Of a stretch of 64,000 nucleotides of DNA, positions 60,476 to 64,000 are shown piece by piece. The first letter of the stretch is position 1. Every line of letters starts with the position of its first letter. The stretch is from assembly GCA_016936535.1 (NCBI GenBank), contig JAFGXP010000023.1, positions 1-64,000 on the forward strand. Direction: 5' to 3'. The translations under genes and the position numbers were made by a program. This DNA comes from Thiotrichales bacterium. Lineage in GTDB: Bacteria > Pseudomonadota > Gammaproteobacteria > Thiomicrospirales > Thiomicrospiraceae. The notes under the pieces are model-generated. The model was not told the DNA's origin, searched no databases, and worked only from the letters and a program-made list of their open reading frames with translations.

Positions 60476-61525
60476 TTAGATTTTACTTATGTTTTGATTC
60501 TTTAGGCGCTCAGCATTCGCTGATAAAACCTTTTCATGCAAACGCTGACAAATCTGCTGCACTTGTTCGTCCAAGAGCGTTTCAAACGGATCAATCAACT
60601 GCAACGCTTGCTCTTTACGCAGCCACGTTAGCTGGCGTTTTGCCAATTGCCGCGTCGCGGCCACGCCCTTTTGCACAAGCTCATCGCCATCTATTTCACC
60701 GCATAAATACGACCAAGCTTGGCGATAACCGACCGAACGAATTGAAGGCAAGTCCGCATTCAATCGAGGATTCTGAAACAAAAGCTCAACCTCAGACAAA
60801 AAACCTTGCGCCATCATCTGCATAAAACGCTGTTCAATTTGCTGGTGTAAACGCGCTCGATCCTGCGCGATTAAACCGACTTTATGTAAGCAAAACTCGC
60901 TAAGCGCTTGTTTAGTAGGCGCTTGCTGCCACTCTGTCAAACTTTTACCCGAAGCAAGATACACTTCCAGAGCGCGAATCAACCGCTGCGGATCATTTGG
61001 GTGAATGCGCTTAGCGGCAACCGCATCCACTTCGGCCAACTGAGTATGTAAGCTATCCGGCGCCGCCAACCATTGTTGTTGCAAAGCTTGACGAATCGCT
61101 TCATCCGCTTGAGGCAAGGCATTCATACCCTGCTGTAACGCATTGAAATACATCATGGTTCCACCCACCATCACCGGCAGATTTCCACGCGCGAAAATCT
61201 CTTCTACTAAACGGTGCGTATCCTGCACAAAGGCCGACGCCGAATAGGATTCATGAGGGTCAAGAATATCAATTAGATGATGCGGCACACGGGCTTGTTC
61301 GGCCAAAGTAGGTTTGGCGGTGCCAATATCCATGCCACGATAAATCAAAGCAGAATCCACACTGATAATTTCCATCGGCAAACAGTCTGCTAACGCCATC
61401 GACAACCGACTTTTCCCGCTGGCGGTTGGTCCCATAATCGCCAGAACGGTTTTTTGAGTCAAAAGGCTATCCCAATGCTCTACCAAATTCTGGCAAACGC
61501 CATACTGATGTGTTTCTTTCAACAA
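60476..61525 (-). CDS. miaA: tRNA dimethylallyltransferase
   Basis: A 349-residue enzyme that prenylates A37 of tRNAs reading UNN codons. P-loop IMGPTASGKS, ISVDSALIYRGMDIGTAKP (catalytic Asp), ARVPHHLIDILDP and the SVGYRQAWSYL segment are conserved. The N-terminus has an additional 25 residues before the P-loop strand; later ATGs are not obvious. mutL ends 24 bases upstream. Confidence 0.95.
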   Translation of the reverse strand: MLKETHQYGVCQNLVEHWDSLLTQKTVLAIMGPTASGKSRLSMALADCLPMEIISVDSALIYRGMDIGTAKPTLAEQARVPHHLIDILDPHESYSASAFVQDTHRLVEEIFARGNLPVMVGGTMMYFNALQQGMNALPQADEAIRQALQQQWLAAPDSLHTQLAEVDAVAAKRIHPNDPQRLIRALEVYLASGKSLTEWQQAPTKQALSEFCLHKVGLIAQDRARLHQQIEQRFMQMMAQGFLSEVELLFQNPRLNADLPSIRSVGYRQAWSYLCGEIDGDELVQKGVAATRQLAKRQLTWLRKEQALQLIDPFETLLDEQVQQICQRLHEKVLSANAERLKNQNISKI

Positions 61526-61548
61526 GGTCTCCTAGTCTCCAGCGGCGG

Positions 61549-63480
61549 TTACTGCCCGCGTAAAAACAATTTATCTAACTGCTGCATGCTTAATTGCACC
61601 CAGGTTGGACGGCCATGATTACACTGATCAATATTCACCGTAGCTTCCATCTGTCGCAGTAACGCATTCATCTCATCGAGACTCAGCTGGCGATTGGCAC
61701 GAACGGCACCATGACACGCCATGGTTGACAGGATACGATCAATTTGAGCCTCTAAACGTGATGACTCGCCCATCTCCGCCAACTCAACCAACACCTCTTC
61801 CAAAAGGGGCAATAAATCGGTTTTCAGCAGCAGGGTCGGCACGGCTAGTATTTTAAGTTGCTCAGGGCCCAAGGCTTCCAGATGAAATCCCAAAGGGATA
61901 AAGTGTTCCGCAAATTGCTCAAACACCAGCATCTGACTGCGTGCCAAATGGACAACCATTGGCACCAACAAGGGTTGAGATTGCAGGCGTAATGTCTGCC
62001 ACTGCGCTTTAAAACGTTCATAAACCACCCGTTCATGCGCAGCATGCATATCGACCAACACTAAGCCTTGTTGGTTCTCCGCCAAAATATAAACACCATG
62101 CAGCTGGGCTTTCGCAAATCCTAAAGGCGGAATGTCCTTTGTTGGCTGACTGGCCAAAGAAGCAGAAACTGCGGCATCGCTCTCACGCCTTTGCGCCAAC
62201 AAACGGTTTAAAATCGGTTGCGCTCGCCCGCTGCTTGAAGGCTGCTGAAAATCAAACGCTTGCGTCAGGTTTACCGAACGCTCGCGCGAGCTCTCTGCGC
62301 TAAAGTTGAGCGGCAAACTGCCGGCCACGGCTGGCGGGGCAGCAAGAGAGTAATGACTGCCTGGTTCCGCAACACTATCAAGGTCTTGCGACAAACTTCG
62401 GCCACTGCCAGGCTGTTGCGTCAGTGCAGCGGCTAAAGGCTGGGCAATCTGATCACGAACCCCTCTGCGAATAAAATCATATACGTCACGGCTTTGGGCA
62501 AAGCGCACTTCGTGTTTTGCCGGATGCACATTCACATCCAACTCCTCGGCCGGCACTTCTAAAAACAAGACATAAGCGGGATGGCGGCCGTGATAAAGCA
62601 CATCGGCATAAGCCTGCTTCAAAGCAAACGCTAAATTACGGTCCTTAACCACTCGCCCATTGACAAACAAATACTGCATATCGGCTTGCGCCCGACTGAA
62701 CGTTGGCAAAGCGACCCAGCCACTTAAACGCCAAGAGGACAACGTACAGTTTATTTCTAAGGAATGCTGTACAAAATCCTGATTTAGAAGCGTTTTTAAC
62801 CTTAAGGTTACTGAAGATTCACAGTCACATGCCGGCAAGCGATACACCGTTTTGTGATTATGTTGCAAATGAAAACCCACTAACGGATGACTCAAAGCGA
62901 TGCGTTTTACCCACTGCTCTACCTGTAAAAACTCGCTACGCGGGCTGCGCAAAAACTTTTTGCGGGCCGGTGTATTAAAAAACAACTGCTGTACCTTAAC
63001 ACGGGTGCCAAAAACCCCAGCCGCCGGCTCGGGTCCTTGCCAACAACCATCCCCCTGCGCGCTCAGCTGCCAAGCGTGTGCATCCTGTTGAGTTCGGCTC
63101 AGAATCTGAAAATTCGCAACCGAGCTGATACTGGCCAAAGCCTCACCACGAAACCCCAAAGAACGAACCGCAGTAAGCTCCTGCAATGAATAAATTTTAC
63201 TGGTGGCATGCCGACTGACCGCCAATCGTAACTCATTTGCTGGAATACCTCGCCCGTTATCACACACCTCAATGGAGGCAATCCCCCCTTCTAGCAGCTG
63301 GATTTCAATGAAATCGGCTCCCGAATCCAACGCGTTTTCCAATAACTCTTTAACCACCGATGCCGGGCGTTCAACCACTTCACCGGCCGCAATTTGGTCC
63401 GCTAAATTCTCCGGCAATAAAGCAATCGGACGCATCGGAGCCGCGCACTGTTTTTCAGCCAACCAAGCCAGAACAGACAT
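61549..63480 (-). CDS. mutL: DNA mismatch repair protein MutL
   Basis: A 643-residue GHKL ATPase of mismatch repair. N-terminal motifs are KELLENALDSGA, CDNGRGIP and GFRGEALASI. After a Ser/Gln/Pro-rich linker (about residues 345-445) the C-terminal domain carries D477-M-H-A-A-H-E-R-V-V-Y-E, close to the endonuclease motif DQHA(X)2E(X)4E with Met in place of Gln, then MACHGAVRA and CNHGRP. This points to a nicking MutL as in MutH-less bacteria. Start at 63480 (weak Shine-Dalgarno AGGT); an inner ATG at 63435 starts closer to the conserved core. Confidence 0.95.
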   Translation of the reverse strand: MSVLAWLAEKQCAAPMRPIALLPENLADQIAAGEVVERPASVVKELLENALDSGADFIEIQLLEGGIASIEVCDNGRGIPANELRLAVSRHATSKIYSLQELTAVRSLGFRGEALASISSVANFQILSRTQQDAHAWQLSAQGDGCWQGPEPAAGVFGTRVKVQQLFFNTPARKKFLRSPRSEFLQVEQWVKRIALSHPLVGFHLQHNHKTVYRLPACDCESSVTLRLKTLLNQDFVQHSLEINCTLSSWRLSGWVALPTFSRAQADMQYLFVNGRVVKDRNLAFALKQAYADVLYHGRHPAYVLFLEVPAEELDVNVHPAKHEVRFAQSRDVYDFIRRGVRDQIAQPLAAALTQQPGSGRSLSQDLDSVAEPGSHYSLAAPPAVAGSLPLNFSAESSRERSVNLTQAFDFQQPSSSGRAQPILNRLLAQRRESDAAVSASLASQPTKDIPPLGFAKAQLHGVYILAENQQGLVLVDMHAAHERVVYERFKAQWQTLRLQSQPLLVPMVVHLARSQMLVFEQFAEHFIPLGFHLEALGPEQLKILAVPTLLLKTDLLPLLEEVLVELAEMGESSRLEAQIDRILSTMACHGAVRANRQLSLDEMNALLRQMEATVNIDQCNHGRPTWVQLSMQQLDKLFLRGQ

Positions 63481-63557
63481 TTATTTTGCTACCTCGTGAA
63501 CAAATGGAGCCATCAATCTACAAGACACCGCAAGTGCCTCTAAGAAACAACGCGCAC

Positions 63558-63586
63558 ATTATACTGGCGACTAGGCAGCCCGTCAT
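63558..63586 (-). promoter_or_regulatory. Candidate sigma-70 promoter for mutL-miaA-hfq
   Basis: On the minus strand TATAAT (63558-63563) is preceded at 17 bases by ATGACG, a partial match to TTGACA, and followed by the G+C-rich GTGCGCG. It lies about 78 bases before mutL. Confidence 0.5.
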
Positions 63587-63733
63587 AAACTGTTAGAATA
63601 ATCCCCATTTTAAGACCACCGTACTCGCCAGCAAGGCGCCATGAAACTGGCCAGTCAAACGTATCTGGCAAGAATAAACAACTTAGAAAGGCGCTGATAA
63701 ACAAGTCGCCGATAAATAGCACAGGAGAAGGCA

Positions 63734-64000
63734 ATGGGATTTTTTGAAAAATGGTTTGGCACAACCAATGAAATGCCCCCCGAATTGCAACAGGCCATCG
63801 AAGCCCAGTTAAAAACCTATTCGTTGCCTTATATCGAGCAAGACCTGATTCAACTGAAAGCCTTAAAAGCCTTACACCTTAAAGGTACAACCTTGACCGT
63901 GGAAATTGCCCTGCCCTATGCCTGTAAAAGTCTTTGGCCGGCCATAGAACAAAACCTTTGCCAGGCGCTGCAAACTCTAGAGGCAATTCAAACAGTCGAA
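63734..64000 (+). CDS. Mrp/ApbC-type Fe-S cluster carrier, N-terminal part (runs off right edge)
   Basis: 89 codons are in the window. The frame begins MGFFEKWFGTTNE and continues with QAIEAQLKTYSLPYIEQDLI, then LKALHLKGTTLTVEIALPY and ACKSLWPAIEQNLCQAL, which resembles the N-terminal MIP18/DUF59-like domain of Mrp (ApbC) P-loop ATPases that carry Fe-S clusters. The P-loop domain itself lies beyond the edge, so the call is provisional. AGGAGAAGG lies just before the ATG at 63734. Confidence 0.65.
   Translation, partial: MGFFEKWFGTTNEMPPELQQAIEAQLKTYSLPYIEQDLIQLKALKALHLKGTTLTVEIALPYACKSLWPAIEQNLCQALQTLEAIQTVE

Overview
The window is a gene-dense stretch of a gammaproteobacterial chromosome with moderate G+C. 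Gene content and order suggest a member of the Thiomicrospira / Hydrogenovibrio / Thiomicrorhabdus group or a close relative. Clues are a monomeric NADP isocitrate dehydrogenase, an ETHE1-type persulfide dioxygenase, an acs plus yjcH-actP acetate module, HisZ, and a MutL that keeps an endonuclease-like motif. This placement is inference from family knowledge; no rRNA or tRNA gene was recognised. I see no CRISPR array, prophage, integrase or insertion sequence.

Layout, left to right. (1) 1-6.1 kb: 5' part of hrpA, a persulfide dioxygenase, a SlyD-like PPIase, dnaQ, rnhA and a yafS-like methyltransferase. (2) 6.2-11.2 kb: gloB and two lytic transglycosylases (mltD, slt). (3) 11.3-14.9 kb: cysS divergent from ppiA-ppiB-lpxH. 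(4) 14.9-19 kb: a dicarboxylate/amino-acid symporter, a rhodanese, pgpA, an rlpA-like gene and argG. (5) 19-24.8 kb: psd, a PII gene, a DedA-like gene, ntrBC, a small membrane protein and an unplaced Rossmann protein. (6) 24.9-29.6 kb: a dead GGDEF fragment, then yjcH-actP and acs. (7) 29.7-33.2 kb: dnaE. (8) 33.6-42.4 kb: aat, sdhCDABE, infA, an orphan acidic Leu/Gly-rich protein, and clpS-clpA. (9) 42.7-51.1 kb: a J-domain protein, a PhnA-type zinc protein, a YebC/YeeN protein, an H-NS family protein, monomeric icd, an RluE-like synthase, mnmA and hflD. (10) 51.2-63.5 kb, all leftward: mutL, miaA, hfq, hflX, hflK, hflC, a DUF2065 gene, hisZ, purA and ppiD. (11) The right edge cuts an Mrp/ApbC-like gene.

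Several clusters repeat arrangements known from enterobacteria: dnaQ-rnhA-yafS-gloB-mltD, cysS/ppiB-lpxH, aat-infA-clpA-clpS (here split by the sdh operon), mnmA-hflD, and mutL-miaA-hfq-hflX-hflK-hflC-purA. Functionally the window combines envelope maintenance (Slt, MltD, RlpA, LpxH, PgpA, Psd), folding and proteolysis (four PPIases, ClpAS with Aat for the N-degron route, HflKC), nitrogen signalling (PII, NtrB, NtrC), acetate uptake and activation, and TCA steps (succinate and isocitrate dehydrogenases). Nothing in the window is clearly a new multi-gene system. The least explained items are the orphan LPxxG protein at 38.7-39.7 kb, tandem TTGCGCAA palindromes before clpS, the decayed GGDEF gene, repeated GCACCAA motifs near ntrBC, and structured spacers at 33.4-33.6 kb and 59.9-60.0 kb.
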